A DNA stretch of 32,212 nt from Candidatus Saccharibacteria bacterium UBA2112 (GCA_002331045.1 DCYK01000035.1:11310-43521); one strand, 5' to 3'. Shown: positions 23,780 to 31,235, counted from the stretch's first letter. Translations and numbers: made by a program. The notes: generated by a model not told the origin, from the sequence alone.

Positions 23780-24229
23780 TCAGGCTGGCGCAGTAGCCAA
23801 GGCGGCGTGGGCGGCGGCGTAGAGGTCGGCGGGGATCTGTCGCAGATCCTCTCCGAGCACGATGTAGCCGTCGTATCCATTGCCGTGCTGCTCCTCAAGG
23901 GTGAGACTACCCTCAGAGCCTGCATGGTTAAAGAACAGCCACGCCTCTGCTATTCGTATCCAGGCCACCTCTGCTTCAGGCTCGGCGGGTATCAGAGAGT
24001 GTCGGGGGAACGCCAGTGTGAAGACCATGTTGTCGCCGGCGACCCAGACGATTTTCATCATCCTGTTCTCTGTGTACTCCGGTTCTTGTAGTTTCTCCAG
24101 CTGCTTGCGTGTCAGATCGAGCTCTCCGAGCTTCTTGCCATCAAACCAGATCGAGCCGAGCAGCTTGGCATTGTCCTGCTTCAGGCAGTTCACAACCCAG
24201 TCAGGCCGTTCGTAGCACAAAGCGCACAT
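23780..24229 (-). CDS. Hypothetical protein, 149 aa
   Basis: I do not recognise it. The N-terminus MCALCYERPDWVV has a CxxC that could bind metal or a redox partner. The rest is mixed alpha/beta and Trp-rich, with a central strand IVWVAGDNMVFTLAFP, a W-I-R-I-AEAWLFF helix, and a C-terminal helix rich in alanine. No signal peptide or membrane segment is visible. A good Shine-Dalgarno (AAGGAG) lies 8 nt before the ATG. Its GC content is higher than the flanks, as for the gene at 582. Confidence 0.65.
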   Translation of the reverse strand: MCALCYERPDWVVNCLKQDNAKLLGSIWFDGKKLGELDLTRKQLEKLQEPEYTENRMMKIVWVAGDNMVFTLAFPRHSLIPAEPEAEVAWIRIAEAWLFFNHAGSEGSLTLEEQHGNGYDGYIVLGEDLRQIPADLYAAAHAALATAPA

Positions 24230-24296
24230 ATGTTAACTCCTTTGTCGACCGCGGTGGATCCGCGAGTGCGGCCATAATTATACCATAAATACATGA

Positions 24297-25538
24297 TTAA
24301 TGGTACTGGCGCAATGAGGCAATTGGGTCCTTTCGAGCTGCTCGAATAGAGGGATAAAGACCGAACAGAAGCCCAACGATAAGTGCAGTACCAAAGGCAG
24401 CAGCAGCAATCTCCCAGCTAAAGACGGGATTGAACGTCAAAAATGTTCGCGCAGCAGCAAAGGCGACAATGTATCCTAGGCCGTAGCCAAGGAGACCGCC
24501 AACCAAGCTCATGACGAGTGATTCTAGGAGGAATTGCCAGACGATGTGGCTATTTGAGGCACCGAGTGCCTTGCGAATACCGATTTCACGTGTGCGTTCG
24601 GCGACACCGACGAGCATAATATTCATGACGCCAATTCCACCAACCAGTAGCGAAATTCCGGCGACGACTGTTAGGGTAGCGCCAATAGCGTAAAATAATT
24701 CGTTCGCTGGTCTTGCTAAGTCCTCACCAGCAAGGATGGTGAAGTCCCTTTCGCCGAAATGGTTTTTTGCCAGCTCAACGTCTACTTGTTTGATAACGGA
24801 GGGCAGGTCCTTGCTGTCATTCGTCCGAATATTAATCTGTTGGATTGAGGCGACATTTTGATTAAATTGCTTACCGCTATCAAGACTGATAATAGCGGCA
24901 TGATCGAAATCGACGTTGTTATAATTGATTGGGTTATCAGTACGTGCGAGAATGCCGATCACCGTGAACGTTCTATCATGAGTTCGAAACGTACGGCCTG
25001 CGGCTTGCTCAGTGCCAAATAGGTCGACTGCTAGCTGTGCACCGATAACGGCTGTGTTAACATTCGTGACGCTGTCAATGAACTGCCCCTCGCGGATAGC
25101 CATCTCGCTAACGGTTGGTAACTCGGGTGTCGTGGCAATGATCGTACTCTCTTCGGGAACAGTGTCGCCAGCCGTTACTGTGCCGCCGATGATCATCAGG
25201 GGTGCCGCCGCTGTAACGCCATCGATTTGGTTAATGTCATTAAGGTCTTCCTCGGTGAGATTGCTGGCTGTTTTTGATCCTGCCAGGGCTGACGTTAGAT
25301 TATTGAGTTGGGGTTGGTCTGTGGCTGTTCCGGGCCGTACGACGGCCACTGTGCCGCTTAGGTCATTAACCTGGTCACTGATGATGCGGGATGCACCTGC
25401 GCTGAGAGACAGGATAACGATGATGCTTGCGATGCCAATGGCAATCCCCAGAACGGTCAAAATTGTTCGAGAGCGGTTTGCCCGCAGTGAATCATAGGCA
25501 CAGGCAAGATGATAGAGAACTAATAGACGAAGGCGCAT
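24297..25538 (-). CDS. MacB/FtsX-family ABC transporter permease
   Basis: The 413-aa protein has the MacB layout: a cytoplasmic start, TM1 at about 26-48 (RTILTVLGIAIGIASIIVIL), a large periplasmic-type MacB_PCD domain (about 50-280), then three TM helices (about 285-310, 335-360 and 375-398) separated by the RTREIGIRKALGASNSHIVWQFLLES coupling loop (cut here to its REIGIRKALG core), typical of FtsX-domain permeases. Such pairs export peptides, lipoproteins or antimicrobials, or act as mechanotransmission complexes. No membrane fusion protein gene is visible nearby. Its ATG overlaps the ATPase stop as TAATG, so it is translationally coupled to it. Confidence 0.92.
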   Translation of the reverse strand: MRLRLLVLYHLACAYDSLRANRSRTILTVLGIAIGIASIIVILSLSAGASRIISDQVNDLSGTVAVVRPGTATDQPQLNNLTSALAGSKTASNLTEEDLNDINQIDGVTAAAPLMIIGGTVTAGDTVPEESTIIATTPELPTVSEMAIREGQFIDSVTNVNTAVIGAQLAVDLFGTEQAAGRTFRTHDRTFTVIGILARTDNPINYNNVDFDHAAIISLDSGKQFNQNVASIQQINIRTNDSKDLPSVIKQVDVELAKNHFGERDFTILAGEDLARPANELFYAIGATLTVVAGISLLVGGIGVMNIMLVGVAERTREIGIRKALGASNSHIVWQFLLESLVMSLVGGLLGYGLGYIVAFAAARTFLTFNPVFSWEIAAAAFGTALIVGLLFGLYPSIRAARKDPIASLRQYH

Positions 25539-26347
25539 TACGATCGCCTCCTTTGCTGACTAGCTACTTTTTCTTTTTTGGCCTGTTTCTTTGTCTCGCG
25601 TCGTGAATCCAGTCGCTGCTTTGTTGCAATGCGTGATTTTTTTGGACGGGGTGTCTTGGTGTCGCTAGCAATTTGTCCGTCGAGCATTGTAATGACGCGA
25701 CTAGCATAGCTAGTAAGGTTAGGATTATGTGTCACCATAATGATCGTGTTCCCTTGTTGATGGATATCTGATAGTTCTTGCATAATAACGTGTGATGAAC
25801 GACTATCTAGATTACCAGTTGGCTCGTCTGCTAGGATAATCGACGGATTATTGACGAGTGCTCGTGCGATTGCGACACGTTGCGTCTGGCCGCCGGACAG
25901 CTGCCAGGGCATATAATACTCGCGTTCGGATAGATGGAATGTACTGAGCATCTTGCTTGCCTCGATGAGGCGTTTTGTTTTACTCGTTCCTTTATAGGTA
26001 AGGGGGAGTGCAACATTATCGATAACGTTTAATCCGGGAATGAGATTAAAACTTTGAAAGACAAAGCCGATCTGCTCGCTGCGAATACGTGCGCGGCGAC
26101 CACTAGAGATCGTATCGACCGATCGACCATCTAGTAAGTATTCGCCATCATCAGCATGGTCGAGTAGCCCGAGGATGTTGAGAAGCGTTGTTTTCCCGCA
26201 GCCGCTTGGACCCATGATAGCGATAAACTCACCACGTTGGATCTTGAGATCAATACCATCTAGTACTGTTTGCTCGGCATCACCCATCCCGTAGACCTTT
26301 TTTAGGTCCTTCAAGACAATGGCTGGTGGAGTGGTGGTTTTTGACAT
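25538..26347 (-). CDS. MacB/LolD-type ABC transporter ATPase
   Basis: The product (269 aa) powers the permease encoded just downstream. Visible are Walker A GPSGCGKT (46-53), Q-loop Gln98 in FVFQSFNLIPGL, signature LSGGQTQR (150-157), Walker B IILADEP (170-176), the D-loop GNLD, and the H-loop His207 in MVTHNPN. Residues 230-269 are a Lys/Arg/Gln-rich tail not present in typical LolD/MacB ATPases, possibly disordered. The ATG has a TATAAT 8 nt upstream and a GGGG in between. The next gene starts within its stop codon. Confidence 0.95.
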   Translation of the reverse strand: MSKTTTPPAIVLKDLKKVYGMGDAEQTVLDGIDLKIQRGEFIAIMGPSGCGKTTLLNILGLLDHADDGEYLLDGRSVDTISSGRRARIRSEQIGFVFQSFNLIPGLNVIDNVALPLTYKGTSKTKRLIEASKMLSTFHLSEREYYMPWQLSGGQTQRVAIARALVNNPSIILADEPTGNLDSRSSHVIMQELSDIHQQGNTIIMVTHNPNLTSYASRVITMLDGQIASDTKTPRPKKSRIATKQRLDSRRETKKQAKKEKVASQQRRRS

Positions 26348-26455
26348 TACCCCTTATTATAGATTCGCCTATCGAAAATACGCAACCATATGCAAGGTGT
26401 TATTTATACAACTCTGATAAAATGAGTCGTGTTGCACGGTCTATTGTGCTTTTGA

Positions 26456-26480
26456 GGAGAGGTGTCCGAGTAGTTGAAGG
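26456..26480 (+). repeat. 5' fragment of tRNA-Ser (tRNA-derived remnant)
   Basis: These 25 bp match the first 25 bp of the intact tRNA-Ser at 26633-26657 with one mismatch. No anticodon arm, variable arm or T arm consistent with a full tRNA follows; instead palindromic sequences come next (GAACTGC-CAGTG-GCAGTTC at 26484-26502; GGATAAA-CTGTG-TTTATCC at 26518-26536). A 12-bp piece of the tRNA also appears inverted at 26576-26587. Confidence 0.8.
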
Positions 26481-26632
26481 TGAGAACTGCCAGTGGCAGT
26501 TCGCAAGGCGACGTCACGGATAAACTGTGTTTATCCGCCTGACTCGCGGGGTCGCGGAACGTGACCACGCCTGGACCAAGCGTGCTCTCTTGTACGTATA
26601 GCGAGACGTAACAGTATAATATATTTTGACAC

Positions 26633-26722
26633 GGAGAGGTGTCCGAGTGGTTGAAGGAGCACGCTTGGAAAGCGTGTGTGCGGGCAACCGTACCGTGGGT
26701 TCGAATCCCATCCTCTCCGCCA
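26633..26722 (+). tRNA. tRNA-Ser (anticodon GGA)
   Basis: A complete type II tRNA: acceptor GGAGAGG/CCTCTCC, D arm, anticodon stem CACGC/GCGTG with the 7-nt loop TTGGAAA (anticodon GGA, reads UCC and UCU), a long variable arm (TGTGCGGGCAACCGTACC), T arm with TTCGAAT, and an encoded CCA at 26720-26722. A -10-like sequence (AGTATAATAT) lies near 26612. It is followed by a terminator hairpin. Confidence 0.97.
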
Positions 26723-26729
26723 GGAGAGG

Positions 26730-26765
26730 CGAGCTCATCCCTTATGGATGGGCTCGTTTCTTCTT
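26730..26765 (+). terminator. Terminator after tRNA-Ser
   Basis: CGAGCTCATCC (26730-26740) pairs with GGATGGGCTCG (26746-26756), one G-T wobble, 5-nt loop, followed by TTTCTTCTT. Confidence 0.8.
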
Positions 26766-26793
26766 GAAGAAACAGGATTCGAGCCAGGTTCGC

Positions 26794-26823
26794 GAACTGT
26801 CAAATCTTTGATTTGTACAGTTC
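26794..26823. repeat. Inverted repeat GAACTGT...ACAGTTC
   Basis: GAACTGT (26794-26800) and ACAGTTC (26817-26823) with inner AAATC (26802-26806) and GATTT (26810-26814) form a 12-bp interrupted stem. The same outer word GAACTG/CAGTTC occurs in the palindrome at 26484-26502 and in the hairpin at 1101-1139. Confidence 0.6.
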
Positions 26824-26871
26824 CTAGTTGATGGCGGAATAGCCTCCCGGGCTAGTCTGTCATCTTACGTC

Positions 26872-26889
26872 ATCCCATCCTCTCCGCCA
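26872..26889 (+). repeat. 18-bp direct repeat of the tRNA-Ser 3' end (att-like)
   Basis: These 18 bp are identical to 26705-26722, the 3' end of the tRNA-Ser gene including CCA. The T loop is missing, so it is not a second tRNA. A 3'-end duplication of this type is what tRNA-targeted integration, or excision with loss of cargo, leaves behind. Confidence 0.8.
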
Positions 26890-26956
26890 TAAAGACTGTC
26901 CAAGCCATCGCGCTTGGACTTTTTGTTAAGAGTCACATCTCTGCTACTATGTGGTT

Positions 26957-27361
26957 ATGGTAAAAAAAGCTCCCTCGCAGCAAAACGGTCTCATGTTACT
27001 TGTACTTGCTGTACTTATATTTATCGTCGGCTTTGTGGCATGGATGATTCTAGATATGAACAAGTCAGATGAATCAGCTGTTCTGCCGCCGCCCAATGGT
27101 CCAATCCAGGTGCGTGGTGAAATACTCTGCCTGCCACACAAAGATACGGGTGGTGTGCAAACGCAAGAGTGTGCATATGGACTACAGGATGATGAAGGGC
27201 GGTATTATGCCCTCGGTGGCGATAGTCCCACTGGCTCTGGTATTAGCGACTTTCCTTTTAACGAACGTGCCGTTGTAACGGGGACGTTTGAGCGTGGCGA
27301 TAGTCCCATTTACCCCATTACAGGGACGATTGAAGTCACGAATATTGCACCACCCAAGTAA
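26957..27361 (+). CDS. Membrane-anchored small protein with beta-rich outer domain, 134 aa
   Basis: A short basic start (MVKKAPSQQ) and one hydrophobic helix (about 12-33, LMLLVLAVLIFIVGFVAWMI) anchor the protein. The outside part has IQVRGEILCLPH, TQECAYGLQDDEGRYYAL and AVVTGTFERGD...GTIEVTNI, a five-strand pattern like an OB-fold. The two cysteines (in EILCLP and QECAYG) may form a disulphide. No further function is readable. The ATG at 26957 follows TACTAT by 6 nt, the leaderless arrangement; a GTG two codons earlier overlaps that -10 by no useful signal. Confidence 0.7.
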   Translation: MVKKAPSQQNGLMLLVLAVLIFIVGFVAWMILDMNKSDESAVLPPPNGPIQVRGEILCLPHKDTGGVQTQECAYGLQDDEGRYYALGGDSPTGSGISDFPFNERAVVTGTFERGDSPIYPITGTIEVTNIAPPK

Positions 27362-27399
27362 CCTGATCCTTGGAATTATTTCGTCGCAAGGTATGTTCT

Positions 27400-27663
27400 T
27401 TATGTTCGGTTTTTTTCGCGATGCATGCAACCTGGCCAGCAGCACGGTCGTCGTTTACCCTCGGCGAGTTCTGTGTATGCCCGTTTAAGGCGCCGCTGGC
27501 GTGTTTCAATGAGTTTTGCGCCTATAACCCAACAAATCCACTCATTGCGTGCGAGCGGCGTAATCGTATTCCATGCAGCAAGCGCTGTGGGATGGCTTAT
27601 GAGTGCATCCCGGAGATCTGCAGGTAATCGATGAACTGTTCCGCTGCTAATATTTCTACTCAT
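27400..27663 (-). CDS. YdeI/OmpD-associated-like protein, 87 aa
   Basis: The product reads LPADLRDALISHPTALAAWNTITPLARNEWICWVIGAKLIETRQRRLKRAYTELAEGKR (read here as the key words ADLRDAL, AAWNTITP, EWICWVIGAK and TRQRRLKRA) and ends RRPCCWPGCMHRE. This is the C-terminal helical domain of the YdeI/OmdA family; some members are described as bacteriocin-protection proteins. The ATG at 27663 follows TATGAT by 6 nt without Shine-Dalgarno; a start at 27702 would run through that -10. It lies 25 bp behind the MarR regulator gene on the same strand, so the two are probably functionally linked. Confidence 0.72.
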   Translation of the reverse strand: MSRNISSGTVHRLPADLRDALISHPTALAAWNTITPLARNEWICWVIGAKLIETRQRRLKRAYTELAEGKRRPCCWPGCMHREKNRT

Positions 27664-27688
27664 GTCACTATCATAGCAAGCTGCAACA

Positions 27689-28117
27689 CTATAGCCGGTC
27701 AATGTTCTTTTGTAATGTCTCGATATGGTCCATTAGGTTGGTTCTCTGATTCTCATCGCGAAATATTGCAAACACATGCTCTTCGAGTGTCGTGATACCA
27801 TCGGTAATCTTTCGTTTACCGTCAGTAGTGACCTGTAATTGATGTGTTCGGCGGTCGTCTTCGCGCTCAACAATAGTGATTCGGCCATTGTTCGCTGCAA
27901 TATCAACCTGTCGGCTAACGGCGGCGGGGGAGATATCGAGAAATGTTGCCACTGCGCGTTGTGTGGCTGTTCCAAAGTGCTGCACGGCAAGGAGTAGTGT
28001 GAATTGCGATAAGCTAATGTTTGCATGGTGACGGAGTGCACTATCAAACGCTTGGTCGAGTGAATTAGTGAGGCGGTGCATTTTATATAAGTATGTTTGG
28101 CTAAAATCGAATGACAT
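27689..28117 (-). CDS. MarR-family transcriptional regulator
   Basis: The 142-aa product has the winged helix-turn-helix of MarR: LSQFTLLLAVQHFGTATQRAVATFLDISPAAVSRQVD (helix 2 to recognition helix; key words LLLAVQ, QRAVATFLDIS and AAVSRQVD) followed by the wing REDDRRTHQLQVT. N- and C-terminal helices dimerise the protein. A Shine-Dalgarno AGGAGG lies 8 nt before the ATG. Upstream is a consensus -35 (TTGACA) with a palindrome TTAACAAGTTAA between -35 and -10, a probable autoregulatory operator. Its target is probably the following YdeI-like gene as well. The ligand is not readable. Confidence 0.88.
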   Translation of the reverse strand: MSFDFSQTYLYKMHRLTNSLDQAFDSALRHHANISLSQFTLLLAVQHFGTATQRAVATFLDISPAAVSRQVDIAANNGRITIVEREDDRRTHQLQVTTDGKRKITDGITTLEEHVFAIFRDENQRTNLMDHIETLQKNIDRL

Positions 28118-28136
28118 AATGGATCCTCCTGATACA

Positions 28137-28166
28137 ATATTAACAAGTTAACTATCTATGTGTCAA
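28137..28166 (-). promoter_or_regulatory. marR promoter with palindromic operator
   Basis: On the minus strand TTGACA (28166-28161) and TAATAT (28142-28137) are 18 nt apart. The palindrome TTAACAAGTTAA (28140-28151) overlaps the -10 and spacer, the usual place for a MarR dimer. Confidence 0.65.
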
Positions 28167-28294
28167 TCATATACAGGGGTAAGCAAACACGCTATATGTA
28201 GCGTGCTGTTTGTTATTTACAACACTACGTGAGCATTTTAAGGGGTAAGGACAAGCATAAAAGCTGTGTAGTCAAAAAAACACAAAAAAAGGCC

Positions 28295-28323
28295 TTGAAA
28301 ACCACATATCTAGGGTCTATAGT
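28295..28323 (+). promoter_or_regulatory. nrd operon promoter TTGAAA-17-TATAGT
   Basis: TTGAAA (28295-28300), 17-nt spacer, TATAGT (28318-28323), about 200 nt before nrdA. The spacer contains ACCACATATCTAGGGT (28301-28316), which matches 11 of 16 positions of the NrdR box as I remember it (ACACTATATATAGTGT); this is suggestive only. Confidence 0.55.
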
Positions 28324-28368
28324 CGTACGTAGACGCTACAAAGTAGTAGTTCAACAAAAATACACATT

Positions 28369-28429
28369 GTGCAAGACGGAGGGTAAACCGCCGCCAGATC
28401 TGTCGTACAGATAGGGCGTTTTCTTGCAC
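28369..28429 (+). ncRNA. Possible structured leader RNA (three-way junction) of the nrd operon
   Basis: GTGCAAGA (28369-28376) pairs perfectly with TCTTGCAC (28422-28429). Inside are two hairpins: CGG/CCG (28377-28379/28388-28390) closing AGGGTAAA, and CGCC/GGCG (28392-28395/28415-28418) continuing as ATCTGT/ACAGAT (28398-28403/28407-28412). This is a 61-nt three-way junction within the nrdA leader. I could not match it to a known riboswitch class. Behind it, up to the start codon, only an imperfect hairpin around 28445-28470 and the Shine-Dalgarno are visible; the stretch 28167-28294 upstream of the promoter holds nothing I recognise apart from a small palindrome near 28189-28206. Confidence 0.45.
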
Positions 28430-28524
28430 CCCACAAGGTATCGAAGTTCGTGAGAGACGCTTCACTACCAAGAAAAGGAACAAGGGAAGCAGTGTGAAAA
28501 AATAACACCTAACCAAGGGGGAAT

Positions 28525-30936
28525 ATGAGCATCAACGTGGTCAAACGCGATGGCACCCGCGAACCATTCGACGCCAACAAGATCAACCTCGCCCTGGTCG
28601 AAGCCAGTGAGGGGCTACCAGACCAAATTAGCAAGGTTGTTCAGGTAGCGACAGAATTACAATTAACATTATTTGACGGTATTACGTCACAGCAACTGGA
28701 TGAGGCGCTCATTCACACGGCCCTGCAAAACGTCAAAGACGATCCAGACTTTGACAAAATTGCTGCACGCTTACTACTCAAGAATATTTACAAGAATATT
28801 CTCGGTCACTATCAGGATGCAGCTGAATTGAAGAAGCTGCATGCAAAGTACTTTACAAAGTATATTCGTGAGGGTGTTGCCGATGGGCTACTCGACAAGC
28901 GCATGAACAATAAAGTGTTCGATTTGAAAAAGCTGGCTGCAGCAATCGACCCTTCGCGTGATCTTTTGAGTAAATATCTGGGTGTTGTAACGAACAAAAA
29001 TCGCTATGCCTTGCGCAAGCACAGTGGCGAACCATTGGAAGTGCCGCAATTCACGCATATGCGTATTGCAATGGGACTCAGCTTTAATGAAAAAGATCCA
29101 ACTGCCGCTGCCCTTGATTTCTATGATCATATGAGTCGTTTGGAGTATGTACCGGGTGGCAGTACGCGTATCAACGCCGGTGGGGCATTCCCGCAACTAT
29201 CTAATTGCTTCTTGTTTAATATCGATGACGATATGGAATCAATTGCCAAGGGTGTTCGCGATACAATGTGGATTGCCAAGGGTACTGGCGGTATCGGCAT
29301 TGGCGCAACCAAATTGCGCGCTGCTGGTAGCCCAGTCAAGACGACCAACACTGAATCGACTGGTCCGATCCCGTTCATTAAGATGATCGACACGGCATTG
29401 TTTGCGGTCAGTCGTAAGGGCAAAAAAGCTGGTGCGGCGGCAATCTACATGGAAAACTGGCATCTCAACTTTCCGCAGTTTTTGGACCTCAAGCAAAATA
29501 GCGGTGATCCGTATCTCCGTACTCGTATCGCGAATACGGCCGTCTATTTGAGTGACGAGTTCATGAAGCGGGTTGAAAAGGGCAAGGATTGGTATATGTT
29601 TGATCCTGCCGAGACGCCCGATCTGACCGAACTGTACGGTGAAGAGTTTAGCAAGCGGTATGCTGAGTACGTCAAAATGGCCGAAAAGGGCGAAATGCGT
29701 GACTTCAGCAAGATCAATGCTCGCGAGCAGTGGCGTCAAATTCTAACAGTACTTCAGGCAACTAGCCACCCATGGCTCACCTGGAAGGACACCATTAACG
29801 TTCGCGCACTCAATAACAACACTGGTACGATTCATCATAGTAACTTGTGTACCGAGATTACATTGCCACAGGACAAAGAAAACACCTCTGTGTGTAATCT
29901 GATTAGCATCAACTTGTCGGCACACCTCAATGATGACAAGACGTGGGACTGGGATCGTTTGGCATCGAGTGCTCGCAGTGCGATTCGTCAGTTGGATAAT
30001 CTGTGTGATATCACCAATACTCCAATTCCCGAAGCGATGAATAGCAACAAGCAAAATCGTGCACTTGGCCTTGGTATCATGGGCTTTACCGATGTGATCG
30101 AAAAGCTTGGCTATAGTTACGAGTCCGAAGAGGCATATGATCTGATCGATCAGTTGGCGGAATATGTCAGCTATCATGCTATTGATGCGAGCGCAGATAT
30201 GGCCAAGGAGCTTGGCAGCTACCCAGAGTTTAAGGGGAGCGGTTGGAGCAAGGGTATCCTGCCGATCGATACGGTTGATCAGTTGGATCTGGATCGAAGC
30301 GTTCGGGTTGATATCAAACGCAAGGCGCGCTTGGATTGGGAGAAGCTACGACCAAAGGTCAAGAAGGGAATGCGTAATGCAACGTTGATGGCGATTGCAC
30401 CGACTGCTAATATTGCGCACATTGCCGGTACGACGCCAGGGCTTGACCCACAGTTCGCGCAGATCTTTAGTCGCGCAACATTGAACGGTAAGTTCCTCGA
30501 GGTGAACGTTAATATGATTCGTGACTTGCAAGAACTTGGCTTGTGGGACAAAGTCCGCGACGACGTCCTGCGCCTTCAGGGTGATATTCAGCAGATCGAA
30601 AGCATTCCGCAGCATATCAAGGACGTCTACAAAACAAGCTTCCAGTTGAGTCCATATGCATTTATCGAAGTCGCAGCTCGCGCTCAAAAGTGGGTTGACC
30701 AAGCGATTAGTCGGAACATGTACCTTGAGACACGAGATCTTGATGAATATGAAAAGATTTACATGGCGGCATGGAAGAAGGGACTGAAGACGACGTATTA
30801 CTTACACGTCAAGCCACGTCACACAGCCGAGCAGAGTACCGTAAAAGTCAACAAGGCCGAAAGTTTGTCGGGGGGAGGTCCGCGTCGAGCTGGCTTTGGC
30901 TTTGCTAAAAAACAAAAACAAGAGGTGAATGTATGA
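28525..30936 (+). CDS. nrdA: Ribonucleoside-diphosphate reductase large subunit (NrdA), lacking C-terminal redox cysteines
   Basis: NrdA converts ribonucleotides to deoxyribonucleotides, using the radical delivered by NrdB. The 803-aa product has an N-terminal ATP-cone (3-92), then the ten-stranded barrel with the active-site Cys228 (SNCFLF), the catalytic triad Asn440-Cys442-Glu444 (NLCTEI), the partner Cys457 (SVCNLIS), GATKLRAAGSPVKTTNTESTGP (phosphate/substrate side, cut here to its SPVKTTN core) and the radical-transfer tyrosines Y758-Y759 (TTYYLHV). After YY the tail (about 44 residues) has no cysteine at all, whereas class I enzymes carry a redox-active pair there. The following 57-aa ORF supplies a CxxC. 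The ATG has a Shine-Dalgarno (AGGGGGAA). Confidence 0.95.
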   Translation: MSINVVKRDGTREPFDANKINLALVEASEGLPDQISKVVQVATELQLTLFDGITSQQLDEALIHTALQNVKDDPDFDKIAARLLLKNIYKNILGHYQDAAELKKLHAKYFTKYIREGVADGLLDKRMNNKVFDLKKLAAAIDPSRDLLSKYLGVVTNKNRYALRKHSGEPLEVPQFTHMRIAMGLSFNEKDPTAAALDFYDHMSRLEYVPGGSTRINAGGAFPQLSNCFLFNIDDDMESIAKGVRDTMWIAKGTGGIGIGATKLRAAGSPVKTTNTESTGPIPFIKMIDTALFAVSRKGKKAGAAAIYMENWHLNFPQFLDLKQNSGDPYLRTRIANTAVYLSDEFMKRVEKGKDWYMFDPAETPDLTELYGEEFSKRYAEYVKMAEKGEMRDFSKINAREQWRQILTVLQATSHPWLTWKDTINVRALNNNTGTIHHSNLCTEITLPQDKENTSVCNLISINLSAHLNDDKTWDWDRLASSARSAIRQLDNLCDITNTPIPEAMNSNKQNRALGLGIMGFTDVIEKLGYSYESEEAYDLIDQLAEYVSYHAIDASADMAKELGSYPEFKGSGWSKGILPIDTVDQLDLDRSVRVDIKRKARLDWEKLRPKVKKGMRNATLMAIAPTANIAHIAGTTPGLDPQFAQIFSRATLNGKFLEVNVNMIRDLQELGLWDKVRDDVLRLQGDIQQIESIPQHIKDVYKTSFQLSPYAFIEVAARAQKWVDQAISRNMYLETRDLDEYEKIYMAAWKKGLKTTYYLHVKPRHTAEQSTVKVNKAESLSGGGPRRAGFGFAKKQKQEVNV

Positions 30937-31003
30937 GCAGACGACATAACGAATAACAAACAAAAACAACGACAAAATAATAAGGGTATAAGGGGTATCA
31001 CAA

Positions 31004-31177
31004 ATGAACGCATCACAAATTATCAACGACAATATGACACTGGAAGAAAAGCTGAAGGCAATTGACGCTGCGATGCAGGCGGCCCAGCAACAGGCAGATG
31101 ATGACGCAAAGCAAAGCGGTAATACATCGGCACCACTCGATCCAGCAAGCCTCACTATCTGCGATGGTTGTGAATAG
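31004..31177 (+). CDS. 57-aa protein ending in CxxC; candidate detached redox tail of NrdA
   Basis: A 57-codon ORF lies between nrdA and nrdB in another frame, with AGGGG 9 nt before its ATG. The first 30 residues form a charged amphipathic helix (MTLEEKLKAIDAAMQAAQQQ), then a flexible linker (ADDDAKQSGNTSAPLDPAS), and the last residues are LTICDGCE, a CxxC one residue before the end. This is the place and form of the mobile C-terminal cysteine arm of class I and II reductases, which re-reduces the active-site disulphide. Since NrdA itself lacks these cysteines, the simplest reading is a split reductase with a separate arm. The alternative is a dedicated thiol carrier. Confidence 0.75.
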   Translation: MNASQIINDNMTLEEKLKAIDAAMQAAQQQADDDAKQSGNTSAPLDPASLTICDGCE

Positions 31178-31235
31178 GGGTAGAGAGACATGGCACGATT
31201 ATTTCAACATTTACGGAAAGGACTAAGGAACTATA

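Noticed and set aside
26456..26560. A second tRNA gene at the tRNA-like 5' sequence
   Set aside because: After the D arm no anticodon stem with a 7-nt Ser loop, no T arm and no matching acceptor 3' strand can be formed.
28229..28414. 61-codon frame in the nrd leader
   Set aside because: It crosses the promoter and the structured element, is Lys-rich by base composition, and has no ribosome binding site.
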